DNA of 64,000 nt from Azoarcus sp. (GTDB lineage: Bacteria > Pseudomonadota > Gammaproteobacteria > Burkholderiales > Rhodocyclaceae), in contig JAUVVG010000012.1 of NCBI GenBank assembly GCA_030604735.1, forward strand, positions 25,809 through 89,808, given 5' to 3'. A program made the position numbers and the translations under genes. A model generated the notes under the pieces. That model had not been told where the DNA came from. It worked only from the letters and a program-made list of their open reading frames with translations, and searched no databases. Shown here piece by piece: positions 7,282 to 16,654 of the stretch (position 1 is its first letter; every line of letters begins with the position of its first letter).

Positions 7282-9638
7282 GGCTCGGCTCCGTGGTCGA
7301 TACGCTCGGTCGGATGCTGTTTGGCCACCGCCGCGCATGGTCAGTCGTGTTCGTCTTGATCACTGCTTTGCTCGGCGCCTCGGCGACCCGCTTGCAGGTC
7401 GACGCCGGCTTCGAGAAGATGATTCCGCTCGAACACGAGTACATGCAGACCTTCCTCGCTTACCGAAACACCTTCGGTGGCGCCAACCGTGTTCTGGTCG
7501 CCCTGCGTCAGCATGAAGGCGAGATCTACAACCCGGCCTTCTTCGAAACGCTCGAGGCGGTCACCGACGAGGTCTTCTTCATCCCCGGTGTGGATCGCGC
7601 AACGGTGACCTCGCTATTCACGCCGAATGTCCGCTTCATCGAGGTCGTCGAGGAGGGGTTTGCCGGTGGCAACGTGATTCCAGCCGGCTTCCAGGGCACA
7701 CCCGAGGAACTCGAGGTGGTGCGCGAGAATGTCCTCAAATCCGGCCGTCTGGGGCGGCTGGTCGCGAACGATCATGACGGCGCCATGGTCACCGCCGAGC
7801 TGCTCGAAGTCGACCCGGCGACCGGCGAGCGGATCGACTACCTCGCGGTGGCGCGGATGCTTGAGGACATCCGCGCCCGGCACCAGAGCGACAGCGTCAC
7901 CATCCACATCATCGGCTTTGCCAAGGCGGTCGGCGACATCACCGAGGGTGCGCGCGGCGTGCTGTTGTTCTTCGCGCTGTCCTTCGTCGTCACCGCCCTA
8001 CTGCTCTACCGCTATTCGGGTTCGGTCAAGCTGTCCGCTCTGACCCTGCTGTGCGCGATGGTGCCGGTGGTGTGGCTGCTCGGCCTGTTGCCGATCATCG
8101 GTTTCGGGATCGATCCGATGTCCATCCTGGTGCCTTTCCTGATCTTCTCGATCGGCGTCAGCCATGCGGTGCAGATGACCCATGCCTGGCGGCTGGAGGT
8201 GATCGCCGGGAGCTCGCCAGCCGAGGCGGCGCGAAACGCTTTCGGCAAGTTGTGCCTGCCCGGCACGATGGCGCTGACCACGACCGCGATCGGTTTTCTG
8301 GTGATCATGCGCATCGAGATCGACATGGTGCGCGAACTCGCGTTGACCGCCGGCCTCGGCGTGGCCTTGATGCTGGTCACCAACATGATGTTGCTGACCC
8401 TGTTGTTGTCGTGGACGCGGCTACCGCCGCGAGAGCTGCGTCGCACCGAGGGGCGCGAGCACGAGGGCGACTGGATGTGGTCGCGCTTGCGTCGGCTGGC
8501 CGAACCGCACAACGCGCGGGTGGTGCTGGTGGTGACCGCGGCGCTGCTGGTGCTGGCGGCCTGGCAGTCACGCGACTTGCGCACCGGCGACCTGGGTGCC
8601 GGCATTCCCGAGTTGCACGACGACTCTCGCTACAACCTGGATTCGGCGGCGATCGTCGAGTCGTTCGCGATCGGCGTGGACGTGTTGTCGGTGATCGTGC
8701 AAAGCCACGATGTGGATGGTGCCTGCACCGACTTCGGGATCATGGACACCATCGACCGCTTCGAAATGACCATGCGCGGGGTGCACGGCGTACAAAGCGT
8801 GGTCGGCCTGCCCGGGGTGGCGCGCGGCATCAACGCCGGCTGGAACGAAGGAAATCCGCGCTGGAGGGTGTTGTCGCGCAACCCGGCGGTACTGGCCCAG
8901 TCGGTCACGCCGGTCGACACCGGCACCGGTTTGCTGAACACCGATTGCAGCGCGATGCAGGTGCTGATCTTCACCCGTGACCACGACGGCGCGACGATCG
9001 CCCACGTTGTCCGCGAGGTCAAGGCGTTCCGCGACGCGCATCGTTCCGCACAACTCGACTTCCTGCTCGCGTCCGGCAATGTTGGGGTGATGGCGGCGAC
9101 CAACGAGGCGGTCGATGCGGCCTCGGTGACCATTTTGTTGCTGGTGTTCGGGGCGATCAGTCTGTTGTTCTTCGCCGAGTTCCGTTCCTGGCGCGCGACG
9201 CTGTGCATCGTGCTGCCGCTGACCATTGTTGCGGTGATGTGCAATGCCTTGATGGCGGTGCTCGATATCGGGCTCAAGGTGTCGACCCTGCCGGTGGTGG
9301 CGATCGCGGTCGGGATCGGGGTCGATTACGGCATTTACCTGTACGAACGGATGGCGAACCGGTTTGAACAAGGGGATGACCTGCCGGAGGCCTTTTTTCA
9401 GGCACTGCGCCAGCGCGGCACCGCGGTAATGTTTACCGCGGCGACGATGAGCGTCGGGGTCGCTACGTGGACGATGTCGGCACTCAAGTTCCAGGCCGAC
9501 ATGGGTTTGCTGATGGCCTTCATGTTCATCGTCAACATGCTGGCCGCGCTGGTGTTACTGCCCGCCTTCGCGGCGATGCTGCTGGGCGATCCGGCCACCC
9601 GCAGATCGACCTCGGCCAAGGTGAGCGGGCAGGCGTAG
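7278..9638 (+). CDS. RND/MMPL-family membrane transporter
   Basis: A 786-residue inner-membrane transporter built as two repeats of one membrane helix, a large periplasmic loop and five or six further helices: first loop about residues 40-210, second about 435-600. The RND/MMPL signature appears as GIDPMSILVPFLIFSIGVSHAVQ in the first half (split here for length) and GIGVDYGIYLYERM in the second. MMPL/HpnN-type pumps move lipids or hydrophobic compounds using the proton gradient. It is coupled by overlap to the propeller gene and ends 99 bases before the TetR regulator. Substrate is not known; beta-oxidation neighbours point to fatty-acid-derived lipids. Confidence 0.92.
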   Translation: MRLGSVVDTLGRMLFGHRRAWSVVFVLITALLGASATRLQVDAGFEKMIPLEHEYMQTFLAYRNTFGGANRVLVALRQHEGEIYNPAFFETLEAVTDEVFFIPGVDRATVTSLFTPNVRFIEVVEEGFAGGNVIPAGFQGTPEELEVVRENVLKSGRLGRLVANDHDGAMVTAELLEVDPATGERIDYLAVARMLEDIRARHQSDSVTIHIIGFAKAVGDITEGARGVLLFFALSFVVTALLLYRYSGSVKLSALTLLCAMVPVVWLLGLLPIIGFGIDPMSILVPFLIFSIGVSHAVQMTHAWRLEVIAGSSPAEAARNAFGKLCLPGTMALTTTAIGFLVIMRIEIDMVRELALTAGLGVALMLVTNMMLLTLLLSWTRLPPRELRRTEGREHEGDWMWSRLRRLAEPHNARVVLVVTAALLVLAAWQSRDLRTGDLGAGIPELHDDSRYNLDSAAIVESFAIGVDVLSVIVQSHDVDGACTDFGIMDTIDRFEMTMRGVHGVQSVVGLPGVARGINAGWNEGNPRWRVLSRNPAVLAQSVTPVDTGTGLLNTDCSAMQVLIFTRDHDGATIAHVVREVKAFRDAHRSAQLDFLLASGNVGVMAATNEAVDAASVTILLLVFGAISLLFFAEFRSWRATLCIVLPLTIVAVMCNALMAVLDIGLKVSTLPVVAIAVGIGVDYGIYLYERMANRFEQGDDLPEAFFQALRQRGTAVMFTAATMSVGVATWTMSALKFQADMGLLMAFMFIVNMLAALVLLPAFAAMLLGDPATRRSTSAKVSGQA

Positions 9639-9661
9639 AGACGACTTATGGTGGCATCAGC

Positions 9662-9706
9662 TTGACTAATGGCATACGACCTTTAGAATTCAAACAAGTG
9701 TTTGAA
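9662..9706 (+). promoter_or_regulatory. Promoter with PsrA-like operator for the TetR gene
   Basis: TTGACT (9662-9667), a 16-base spacer and TAGAAT (9684-9689) make a good sigma-70 promoter. Directly downstream lies TTCAAACA-AG-TGTTTGAA (9689-9706), an 8+2+8 palindrome containing CAAAC-N4-GTTTG. The distance from the first base of TTGACT to CAAAC is 29 bases, exactly as in the DUF1302 promoter. Autorepression by the downstream TetR protein is the simplest reading. Confidence 0.78.
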
Positions 9707-9737
9707 AACGACTGGGTTGCAATTCACGGGGACACGC

Positions 9738-10418
9738 ATGGGCGAAGCGACGAGTCGGCAGGCATTGGACACCCGGCTGCGTATCCTGGAGGCGGCCGAG
9801 GCCTTGTTCGTCGAACATGGCCTGGAAGCGACCTCGATGCGGATGATCACCTCGGCGGCCGGGGTCAACCTGGCGGCGGTCAACTACCACTTCGGGACCA
9901 AGGACAGCTTGATTCAGGAGGTTTTTCGGCGCCGGATTGCCGAGTTGAACCGCTTGCGTCTGCTGGCGCTGGACGAAGTGCAGGCCGCCGCGCGGGATCA
10001 GGGTGGCGAGGTCAGGCCTAGCCAGGTGCTTACGGCCTTTTTCCGGCCGGTGCTGGAGATGGCGAGCGACGCCGAACACGGCGGACACAACTTCATGCGC
10101 TTGCTGGGGCGGACCTATACCGAACCGAACGCGTTCGTCCGCCAGTTTCTCGCCGAGGAGTATGCCGAGACGCTGGATCGTTTCATGGCCGCGTTGTATG
10201 CGTCCTTGCCGGGGGTGCCGCGCGAGGAGATCCTGTGGCGGTTTCATTTCATGATGGGGGCGACGTCCTACGCGATCGCAGGAACCGATGCGCTGCAACT
10301 GTTCGCCGGGGCATTCGACGACGCGGACCCGTCGCGACTGATGCCGCGCTTGATGTCGTTCCTGCTAGGTGGGCTGCGCGCTCCGTTGCCGGATTTCGAC
10401 CGGCCGGATGCCGGATAG
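9738..10418 (+). CDS. TetR-family repressor, PsrA-like (fatty-acid responsive)
   Basis: A 226-residue regulator. The N-terminal helix-turn-helix (about residues 12-58) reads RLRILEAAEALFVEHGLEAT then MRMITSAAGVNLAAVNYHFG, the TetR pattern. The C-terminal half carries NFMRLLGRTYTEP and FHFMMGATSYAIAG, resembling PsrA-type C-terminal domains. The ATG at 9738 is chosen because the only longer in-frame start (TTG at 9702) lies inside the operator. PsrA of Pseudomonas represses beta-oxidation genes and is released by long-chain fatty acids; its published site matches the palindromes before this gene and before the DUF1302 operon. It sits between the envelope operon and fadE, so it probably governs both sides. 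Confidence 0.87.
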   Translation: MGEATSRQALDTRLRILEAAEALFVEHGLEATSMRMITSAAGVNLAAVNYHFGTKDSLIQEVFRRRIAELNRLRLLALDEVQAAARDQGGEVRPSQVLTAFFRPVLEMASDAEHGGHNFMRLLGRTYTEPNAFVRQFLAEEYAETLDRFMAALYASLPGVPREEILWRFHFMMGATSYAIAGTDALQLFAGAFDDADPSRLMPRLMSFLLGGLRAPLPDFDRPDAG

Positions 10419-10560
10419 CCTCCCGGGCGGGCGCACCCTCGGCGTGGGGCTGGCGCGGGGGGCGCATGCGCGACCGGCGCCATTTCGTTTTGACGGCGGT
10501 TGCCCAGGGTAATTTCCAAAGCGTGTGGGTCGCGCTTGCTTGAGCTTGGAGGACAAGTCC

Positions 10561-13101
10561 ATGACCTGGTTTTTGCTGCTGTCACTGCTGTCACTGCTGC
10601 CGCTAATGGTGGTGCTCGCCTTTCGTCGCGCACCACTGATGGCCTGGATCGGTGTCGGGGCGGGGTGGTGGCTGGTGTTCGCGATTGCGGCGGGCTGGCC
10701 GGTGCTGTTGACCATCCTGGTGCTGGCAGGCTGGAGCGGACTGGGCTGGTTGCTGATGTCGGATACCCGCAAGTCGCTGCTGACCGTGCCGATCTTCAAG
10801 GCCTTCCGCGCTGCGTTGCCGGCCATGTCGCAAACCGAGCGGGACGCGCTGGAAGCGGGTACGGTGTGGTGGGAAGGCGAACTGTTCGCCGGCCGTCCAG
10901 ACTGGTCGCGCCTGCACGCCTGTCCCTGGCCCCGCCTGAGCGACGAGGAACAGGCCTTTCTCGACAACGAAACCGCCGAGTTGTGCAGACTGTGCGACGA
11001 CTGGGCCTCGAGCCAGCGCCAGGACTTGTCGCCCGATGTATGGCGCTTCATCCGGGAGCGCGGTTTCCTCGGCATGATCATCCCCAAGGAATACGGCGGC
11101 AAGGGCTTCTCGGCCTTTGCCCATTCGCAGGTGATCACCAAGCTCGCCACCCGCTCGTCCGCGCCGGCGGTCACGGTGATGGTGCCCAACTCGCTCGGGC
11201 CGGCCGAGCTGCTGTTGCAATACGGCACCGATGCGCAAAAGACGCACTACCTGCCGCGTCTGGCGCAGGGAGAGGACATCCCCGCCTTCGCGCTGACCAG
11301 CCCCTGGGCCGGATCCGATGCCGCGTCGATTCCGGATGCCGGTGTCGTGTGCAAGGGCCTCTGGCAGGGCGAGGAAGTGCTCGGGATGCGGGTCAGCTTC
11401 GACAAGCGCTATATCACGCTCGGGCCGGTGTGCACCGTGTTCGGGCTGGCCTTCCGGCTGTATGACCCGGACCACCTGCTGGGCGAGGTCGCCGACCTCG
11501 GCATCACCTGCGCGCTGGTACCGCGCGAGACGCCGGGCGTCGATATCGGCCGGCGCCATCTTCCCCTCAATGCAGCCTGGATGAACGGGCCGATCCGTGG
11601 TCGGGACGTGTTCATGCCGCTGGATTTCATCATCGGTGGCCCGGCCATGGCCGGTCAGGGATGGCGGATGCTGATGGAGTGCCTCGCCGCCGGCCGGGCG
11701 ATCTCGCTGCCCGGCTCGAACACCGGCATGCAGAAACTGACCGCGCGGGCAGTCGGTGCCTATGCGCGGGTGCGCTACCAGTTCAAGACCGCGATCGGCC
11801 GTTTCGAGGGCGTCGAGGAGGCGTTGACCCGGATCGGCGCGAACACCTACCTGTGCGACGCGGCGCGGATCATGACCGCCGCTGCGATCGATCTCGGCGA
11901 GAAGCCGTCGGTGGTGTCGGCGATCGTCAAGTATCACGTCACCGAGCGGGCGCGCCAGACGGTCAATGACGGCATGGACGTCATCGGCGGCAAGGGTATC
12001 TGCCTGGGGCCGCAGAACTTCCTGGGGCGGGCCTATCAGCAGCTGCCGGTCGGCATCACCGTGGAAGGCGCCAATATCCTGACCCGCAGCCTGATCCTGT
12101 TCGGCCAGGGCGCGATCCGCTGTCATCCCTATGTGCTGGATGAGATGAATTCCGCCGGGGAGAACGACCTCGATGCGTTCGACGAGGCCTTGTGGCACCA
12201 CGTCGGATATACCGTCAGCAGTGCGGCGCGTGCGCTGGTGATGGGGTTGACCGGCTCCCACTTCGTCGGCGTGCCGGACACGGTCGCGCCGGAGACGCGT
12301 CGTTATTACCAGCAACTGACCCGGTTCTCGGCCGCCTTCGCCTTTCTCGCCGACATTTCGATGGGCACCATGGGCGGCGCGCTCAAGCGCAAGGAGAAGC
12401 TGTCGGCCCGCCTGGGCGACATCCTGTCGTTGATGTATCTCGCCAGCGCGACCCTTAGACGCTACGAGGCCGAGGGGCGTCAGGCGGAAGACGCACCGCT
12501 GATGCATTGGGCGATCTGGGATTGCATGTTCCGCATCCAGAATGCGTTCGAGGGCGTGATCGCGAACTTTCCGAACCGCATGCTGCAAGTCCTGCTCAGG
12601 CGGGTGGTGGTGTTCCCGCTCGGCCGGCCTTATGTGGTGCCGTCCGACCGGCTCGGGCACGAGGTGGCGCGCCTGATGATCGCACCATCGGCGACCCGCG
12701 ACCGCCTGACCGCCGACACCTACCTGCCGACCGATCTCGACGAGCCGATCGCCGCCCTCGAGGCGGCGCTCGAGGCCACTATCGCGGCCGAACCGGTCGA
12801 GGCCAGGTTGCGCGAGGCGCAAAAGTCGGGTCGCTTCAGCCCGCCCCTCGACCTGAGCGGCGATGTCGATGCGCTTTGGCGGGATGCGTGCGCTGCCGGC
12901 GTGATCAGCGAGGACGAGCATGCCTTGATCCAGCGGCGCAATGTCTTGCGCGACAAGGTGATCCGGGTGGACGATTTTCCGTTCGATTTCGGATTGCGCG
13001 AAGTGTGGTGCGAGCCGTGCTGTGAGCCGCCAGCCTCCGGTCCCGATGCCGACCCGGATTCAAAGCCACGGGCGGCCCGAACCGGGCGGGTGCCGGCATG
13101 A
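10561..13101 (+). CDS. fadE: Acyl-CoA dehydrogenase, FadE type
   Basis: Catalyses the first, FAD-dependent step of fatty-acid beta-oxidation. The 846-residue product fits the long proteobacterial FadE family (about 815 residues). Residues 1-60 are strongly hydrophobic (one or two membrane segments), as in FadE. The catalytic core includes FLGMIIPKEYGGKGFSA, FALTSPWAGSDAASIP and EGANILTRSLILFGQGAIRC (written here within 20 residues), and the C-terminal DUF1974-type region follows. Start chosen at ATG 10561 after TTGGAGGACAAG; an upstream in-frame ATG at 10525 lacks a ribosome site. Overlaps the following thiolase gene by four bases (ATGA), so at least fadE, fadI and fadJ form one operon. Confidence 0.95.
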   Translation: MTWFLLLSLLSLLPLMVVLAFRRAPLMAWIGVGAGWWLVFAIAAGWPVLLTILVLAGWSGLGWLLMSDTRKSLLTVPIFKAFRAALPAMSQTERDALEAGTVWWEGELFAGRPDWSRLHACPWPRLSDEEQAFLDNETAELCRLCDDWASSQRQDLSPDVWRFIRERGFLGMIIPKEYGGKGFSAFAHSQVITKLATRSSAPAVTVMVPNSLGPAELLLQYGTDAQKTHYLPRLAQGEDIPAFALTSPWAGSDAASIPDAGVVCKGLWQGEEVLGMRVSFDKRYITLGPVCTVFGLAFRLYDPDHLLGEVADLGITCALVPRETPGVDIGRRHLPLNAAWMNGPIRGRDVFMPLDFIIGGPAMAGQGWRMLMECLAAGRAISLPGSNTGMQKLTARAVGAYARVRYQFKTAIGRFEGVEEALTRIGANTYLCDAARIMTAAAIDLGEKPSVVSAIVKYHVTERARQTVNDGMDVIGGKGICLGPQNFLGRAYQQLPVGITVEGANILTRSLILFGQGAIRCHPYVLDEMNSAGENDLDAFDEALWHHVGYTVSSAARALVMGLTGSHFVGVPDTVAPETRRYYQQLTRFSAAFAFLADISMGTMGGALKRKEKLSARLGDILSLMYLASATLRRYEAEGRQAEDAPLMHWAIWDCMFRIQNAFEGVIANFPNRMLQVLLRRVVVFPLGRPYVVPSDRLGHEVARLMIAPSATRDRLTADTYLPTDLDEPIAALEAALEATIAAEPVEARLREAQKSGRFSPPLDLSGDVDALWRDACAAGVISEDEHALIQRRNVLRDKVIRVDDFPFDFGLREVWCEPCCEPPASGPDADPDSKPRAARTGRVPA

Positions 13102-14414
13102 CTTCCCAACGGCTGCAAGGACAGGGTCCGGCGATGCGCGATGTCTTCGTCATCGACGGTGCCCGCACGCCGTTTTTGAAGTCGCGCAACACCCCCGGTC
13201 CGTTCTCGGCGTCGGACCTGGCCACCGCGGCCGGGCGCGCGCTGTTGTTGCGCCAGCCGTTCGCGCCGACCGACCTCGACGAGGTGATCCTCGGCTGCGC
13301 GAGTCCGGCGCCGGACGAAGTCAATATCGGCCGGGTGGTCGCCTTGCGCATGGGCTGTGGTCATCAGGTGCCGGGCTGGACCGTGATGCGCAACTGCGCC
13401 AGTGGCCTGCAGGCGCTGGACTCCGCCCTGGTGAACCTGCGCAGTGGTCGTGCCGAACTGGTGCTGGCGGGCGGGGTGGATGCGCTCTCACGCGCACCGT
13501 TGCTGTTCTCCGACGCGATGGTGCGCTGGCTCGCCGCATGGTACGCGGTGCGCGGCGTCGCGCAGAAGGCGGCCTTGCTGCGGCGCTTCAGGCCGGGCTA
13601 TCTGGCGCCGGTGATCGGCATCATGAAAGGACTGACCGACCCGGTGGTCGGGCAGTCGATGGGGCAGACCGCGGAGAATCTGGCCCATCTCTTCGATATC
13701 TCGCGTCAGGAAATGGACGCCTGGTCGGTGCGCAGTCATCAGCGCGTCGGCGCCGCTCAGGACGATGGGCACTTCAGCGAGATCGTGCCGCTGATCGACC
13801 GCGACGCTGTGGTCTATGCCAGCGACGACGGGCTGCGGCGCGACGCCTCGGTCGAGGCGCTCGCCCGGCTCAAACCCTTCTTCGACCGGCACTATGGCCG
13901 GATCACACCGGGCAACAGTTCGCAGATCACCGATGGGGCGGCGTGGCTGCTGCTCGCCTCGGCCGATGCGGTCGAGCGCCATCGCCTCGCGCCGCTGGCG
14001 CGTATCGTCGATGTCGAGTGGGCGGCGCTCGATCCGGCGCAGATGGGACTGGGGCCGGTCCACGCCGCCACACCCATCCTGCAACGCCATGAGCTGACCC
14101 TGGACGATGTCCCGGTGTGGGAGATCAACGAGGCCTTCGCAGCGCAGACGATCGCCTGCCTGCGCGCCTGGGAGGACGAGGACTACTGTCGCGATCGGTT
14201 GGGGCTGCCGGCCCCGCTGGGGCGACTGGACGAACAGCGCCTGAATGTGGATGGCGGCGCGATCGCGCTTGGTCATCCGGTGGGTGCGAGCGGTGCGCGC
14301 ATCGTGCTGCACCTGGTCGAGGTGATGCGCCGACAGCGGGCGAAGCGCGGGTTGGCGGCAATCTGCATCGGTGGCGGGCAAGGTGGCGCGATGTTGCTGG
14401 AGGCGGTCCAATGA
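13098..14414 (+). CDS. fadI: 3-ketoacyl-CoA thiolase, FadI-like
   Basis: Cleaves 3-ketoacyl-CoA with CoA to give acetyl-CoA and a shortened acyl-CoA. The 438-residue length and an extra segment before the GGAIALGHPVGASGAR motif match FadI (436 residues) better than the shorter FadA. The nucleophile Cys100 lies in MRNCASGLQA; the His motif is NEAFAAQ; the C-terminal catalytic Cys is in CIGGGQGG. Start at 13098 overlaps the fadE stop; an internal ATG at 13134 has a better ribosome site (AAGGACAGG) and is a credible alternative that would shorten the protein by 12 residues. It is followed by fadJ with another ATGA overlap, the same fadI-fadJ order as in Escherichia coli. Confidence 0.9.
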   Translation: MTSQRLQGQGPAMRDVFVIDGARTPFLKSRNTPGPFSASDLATAAGRALLLRQPFAPTDLDEVILGCASPAPDEVNIGRVVALRMGCGHQVPGWTVMRNCASGLQALDSALVNLRSGRAELVLAGGVDALSRAPLLFSDAMVRWLAAWYAVRGVAQKAALLRRFRPGYLAPVIGIMKGLTDPVVGQSMGQTAENLAHLFDISRQEMDAWSVRSHQRVGAAQDDGHFSEIVPLIDRDAVVYASDDGLRRDASVEALARLKPFFDRHYGRITPGNSSQITDGAAWLLLASADAVERHRLAPLARIVDVEWAALDPAQMGLGPVHAATPILQRHELTLDDVPVWEINEAFAAQTIACLRAWEDEDYCRDRLGLPAPLGRLDEQRLNVDGGAIALGHPVGASGARIVLHLVEVMRRQRAKRGLAAICIGGGQGGAMLLEAVQ

Positions 14415-16417
14415 GTGCGGCCACTCGCGCGGCCTGGTCCGATCTCGTGATGGTTCGCCGGCCAGACGGCATCGTCTGGCTGCATCTCGACCGTGCCGGC
14501 GCCTCGACCAACACCTTGTCGGCGGCGATGCTCGATGAACTGGCGGCCGCGTTCGGCGAGTTGGAGAAGACCCCCCCCAGCGGTCTGGTGATCGCGTCGG
14601 CGAAGCCGGCCGGATTCGTCGCCGGAGCGGACATCGAAGAGTTCGGCCGGATCGCATCGGCACAGGCGGCGCGGGAACTGGTCGAGCGGGGGTGGTCCCT
14701 GTTCGACTGGCTCGCCCGGCTGCCGTTTCCGACCCTGGCCCTGATCCGTGGGCATTGCATGGGCGGCGGCCTGGAACTCGCGCTAGCCTGTCGCTATCGT
14801 ATCGTCGTGGATGACCCGGCGACGCGGCTCGCCTTGCCCGAGGTCATGCTCGGCATCCTACCGGCCTGGGGCGGGATGAAGCGGCTTCCGCAGAAGGTTG
14901 GCGCCATCGTCGCGCTCGACATGATGCTGAGCGGAAAGTCGGTAGACGCGAAGAAGGCGAAGCAGATCGGCCTGGCCGATGCCTGCGTGCCGCCGCGGGT
15001 GATGGAAAATGCTGCCAATACCATGGTGATGTCCGGCCGTCACCCGCGCCGGCCAAGGCTGATCGACCGTCTGCTCGACGGTCCGCTCAAGCCGCTGGTC
15101 GCACAGCGGGCGCGCAAGCAGGTCGCGGCCCGGGCACGACCGGAGCATTATCCCGCCCCCTACGCGATCATCGACACCTGGGCGAAATACGGCGGAAATG
15201 CCTTGGCGGTGCCGGCCGACAACCCGGCCTCGCTGGCGGCGATCTTGCGCTCCCCGACCGCGCAGAATCTGGTACGGGTCTTCTTCCTGCAGGAGCGTCT
15301 CAAGGGCTTCGGCAAGCCGCGAGAAGCTGCGGCCGCGTTCATGCCCAGCCATGTCCATGTGGTCGGAGCCGGCGTGATGGGCGGCGACATCGCCGCGGTG
15401 TGCGCCCAGCACGGCATGACGGTGAGCCTGCAGGACCAGTCGGTCGAGCGCATCGCACCCGCGATCGCGCGCGCGGCGCGTCTTTTCGAGCGCAAGTTCA
15501 GGGGCGATGACCGTCAGGTGCGTTTCGCGCTAGACCGCCTGATCCCGGACCCGGCCGGATACGGCGTCGCCCGCGCCGACCTGATCATAGAAGCGATCTT
15601 CGAGGATCTCGACGCGAAGCGGTCGCTGTTCGTCGCGCTGGAAGCCCGGGCGCGGCCCGAGGCGGTGCTGGCGACCAACACCTCCAGTCTGAGGCTGGAA
15701 GACATCGCTGCGCCGCTGGCCGAGCCGTCGCGTCTGGTCGGCATCCATTTCTTCAATCCGGTGGCGAAGATGCCGCTGGTCGAGGTCGTCGCCGGCGAGC
15801 GCTCGGACAAGGCGGCGCTGCAGCGCGCGGCCGAGTTTGTGCGCCGGATCGACAAACTGCCGCTGCCGGTCAGAAGCGCGCCGGGTTTCCTGGTCAATGC
15901 GGTGCTCGGCCCTTACATGCTCGAGGCCTTGCGCTGTGTGGACGAGGGCGTCGCCCCCGAGGCGGTCGATCAGGCCCTGCTCGATTTCGGCATGCCGATG
16001 GGACCGGTGGAACTGGTCGATACGGTCGGGCTGGATATCGCGATCGCGGCCGGCCGGGCGCTGGCCGGCGATGCGACGGAGACGGTGCCGGACAGGCTCG
16101 CCAGGCTGGTCGAGGCCGGCCAACTCGGCAAGAAGACCGGCCAGGGCTATTACCGCTGGGAGAAGGGCAGCGCGGTCAAGGTGGCTCCCTCCGCCGGATC
16201 GGCCCCTGTGCCGGCTGGCCTGGCCGACCGGATTGTCGCGCCCCTGCTCGCCGCGGTCGAACACTGTGTCGCCGACGGCGTCGTCGCCGACGCCGACCTG
16301 GCCGACGCGGGCGTGATCTTCGGCACCGGCTTCGCCCCCTTCACCGGTGGGCCGATTCATTTCCTGCAGGCCAGGCGTGCGGTGACCGGGAAGCCGCCGG
16401 CGGGGAGCGGCACTTGA
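14411..16417 (+). CDS. fadJ: Bifunctional enoyl-CoA hydratase / 3-hydroxyacyl-CoA dehydrogenase, FadJ-like
   Basis: Carries out hydration and NAD-dependent oxidation in beta-oxidation. The crotonase domain comes first (residues about 15-200) with FVAGADIEEF, GHCMGGGLELALACRYRI and LALPEVMLGILPAWGG; both catalytic glutamates of the FadB/FadJ family (in GGGLEL and LPEVMLG) are present. The dehydrogenase follows with the NAD loop VVGAGVMGGDIAA and the catalytic His in GIHFFNPVAKMPLVEVV. At 668 residues it is shorter than E. coli FadJ (714), mainly in the last C-terminal domain. The start overlaps the fadI stop. A weak GC hairpin (GGGCGC-GCTT-GCGCCC, 16528-16543) lies about 110 bases after the stop. 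Confidence 0.92.
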   Translation: MSAATRAAWSDLVMVRRPDGIVWLHLDRAGASTNTLSAAMLDELAAAFGELEKTPPSGLVIASAKPAGFVAGADIEEFGRIASAQAARELVERGWSLFDWLARLPFPTLALIRGHCMGGGLELALACRYRIVVDDPATRLALPEVMLGILPAWGGMKRLPQKVGAIVALDMMLSGKSVDAKKAKQIGLADACVPPRVMENAANTMVMSGRHPRRPRLIDRLLDGPLKPLVAQRARKQVAARARPEHYPAPYAIIDTWAKYGGNALAVPADNPASLAAILRSPTAQNLVRVFFLQERLKGFGKPREAAAAFMPSHVHVVGAGVMGGDIAAVCAQHGMTVSLQDQSVERIAPAIARAARLFERKFRGDDRQVRFALDRLIPDPAGYGVARADLIIEAIFEDLDAKRSLFVALEARARPEAVLATNTSSLRLEDIAAPLAEPSRLVGIHFFNPVAKMPLVEVVAGERSDKAALQRAAEFVRRIDKLPLPVRSAPGFLVNAVLGPYMLEALRCVDEGVAPEAVDQALLDFGMPMGPVELVDTVGLDIAIAAGRALAGDATETVPDRLARLVEAGQLGKKTGQGYYRWEKGSAVKVAPSAGSAPVPAGLADRIVAPLLAAVEHCVADGVVADADLADAGVIFGTGFAPFTGGPIHFLQARRAVTGKPPAGSGT

Positions 16418-16527
16418 GCCTGGCCTTGGGATGAGTCTTGTTTGTCAGGTGACTTGGCGCTGAATTGCTCCCGCCCGATCGGGAAGGTCGCGCCAGTAAT
16501 ATTTGCGATTGGATGGGTCGGGGATAG

Positions 16528-16543
16528 GGGCGCGCTTGCGCCC
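16528..16543 (+). terminator. Possible weak terminator hairpin after fadJ
   Basis: Perfect 6-base stem GGGCGC/GCGCCC with loop GCTT, followed only by TTGG, so there is no good T-run. It may be a Rho-assisted end or simply a structured leader. The 237-base gap between fadJ and the thioesterase gene holds nothing else that can be supported. Confidence 0.3.
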
Positions 16544-16654
16544 TTGGACTGCACCGGGCCGATCGGTGTAGCCTGTCGAGAGGCTGGGCCGGTGGCGTTT
16601 CGCGCCGCCATCAGCCTAATGCATGACCCGATTTCCGCCTTTCAGGAGTGATTC

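Noticed and set aside
10603..12921. 772-codon minus-strand frame opposite fadE
   Set aside because: Rich in Arg, His and Gln as expected from antisense reading of GC-rich code; fadE on the plus strand is unmistakable.
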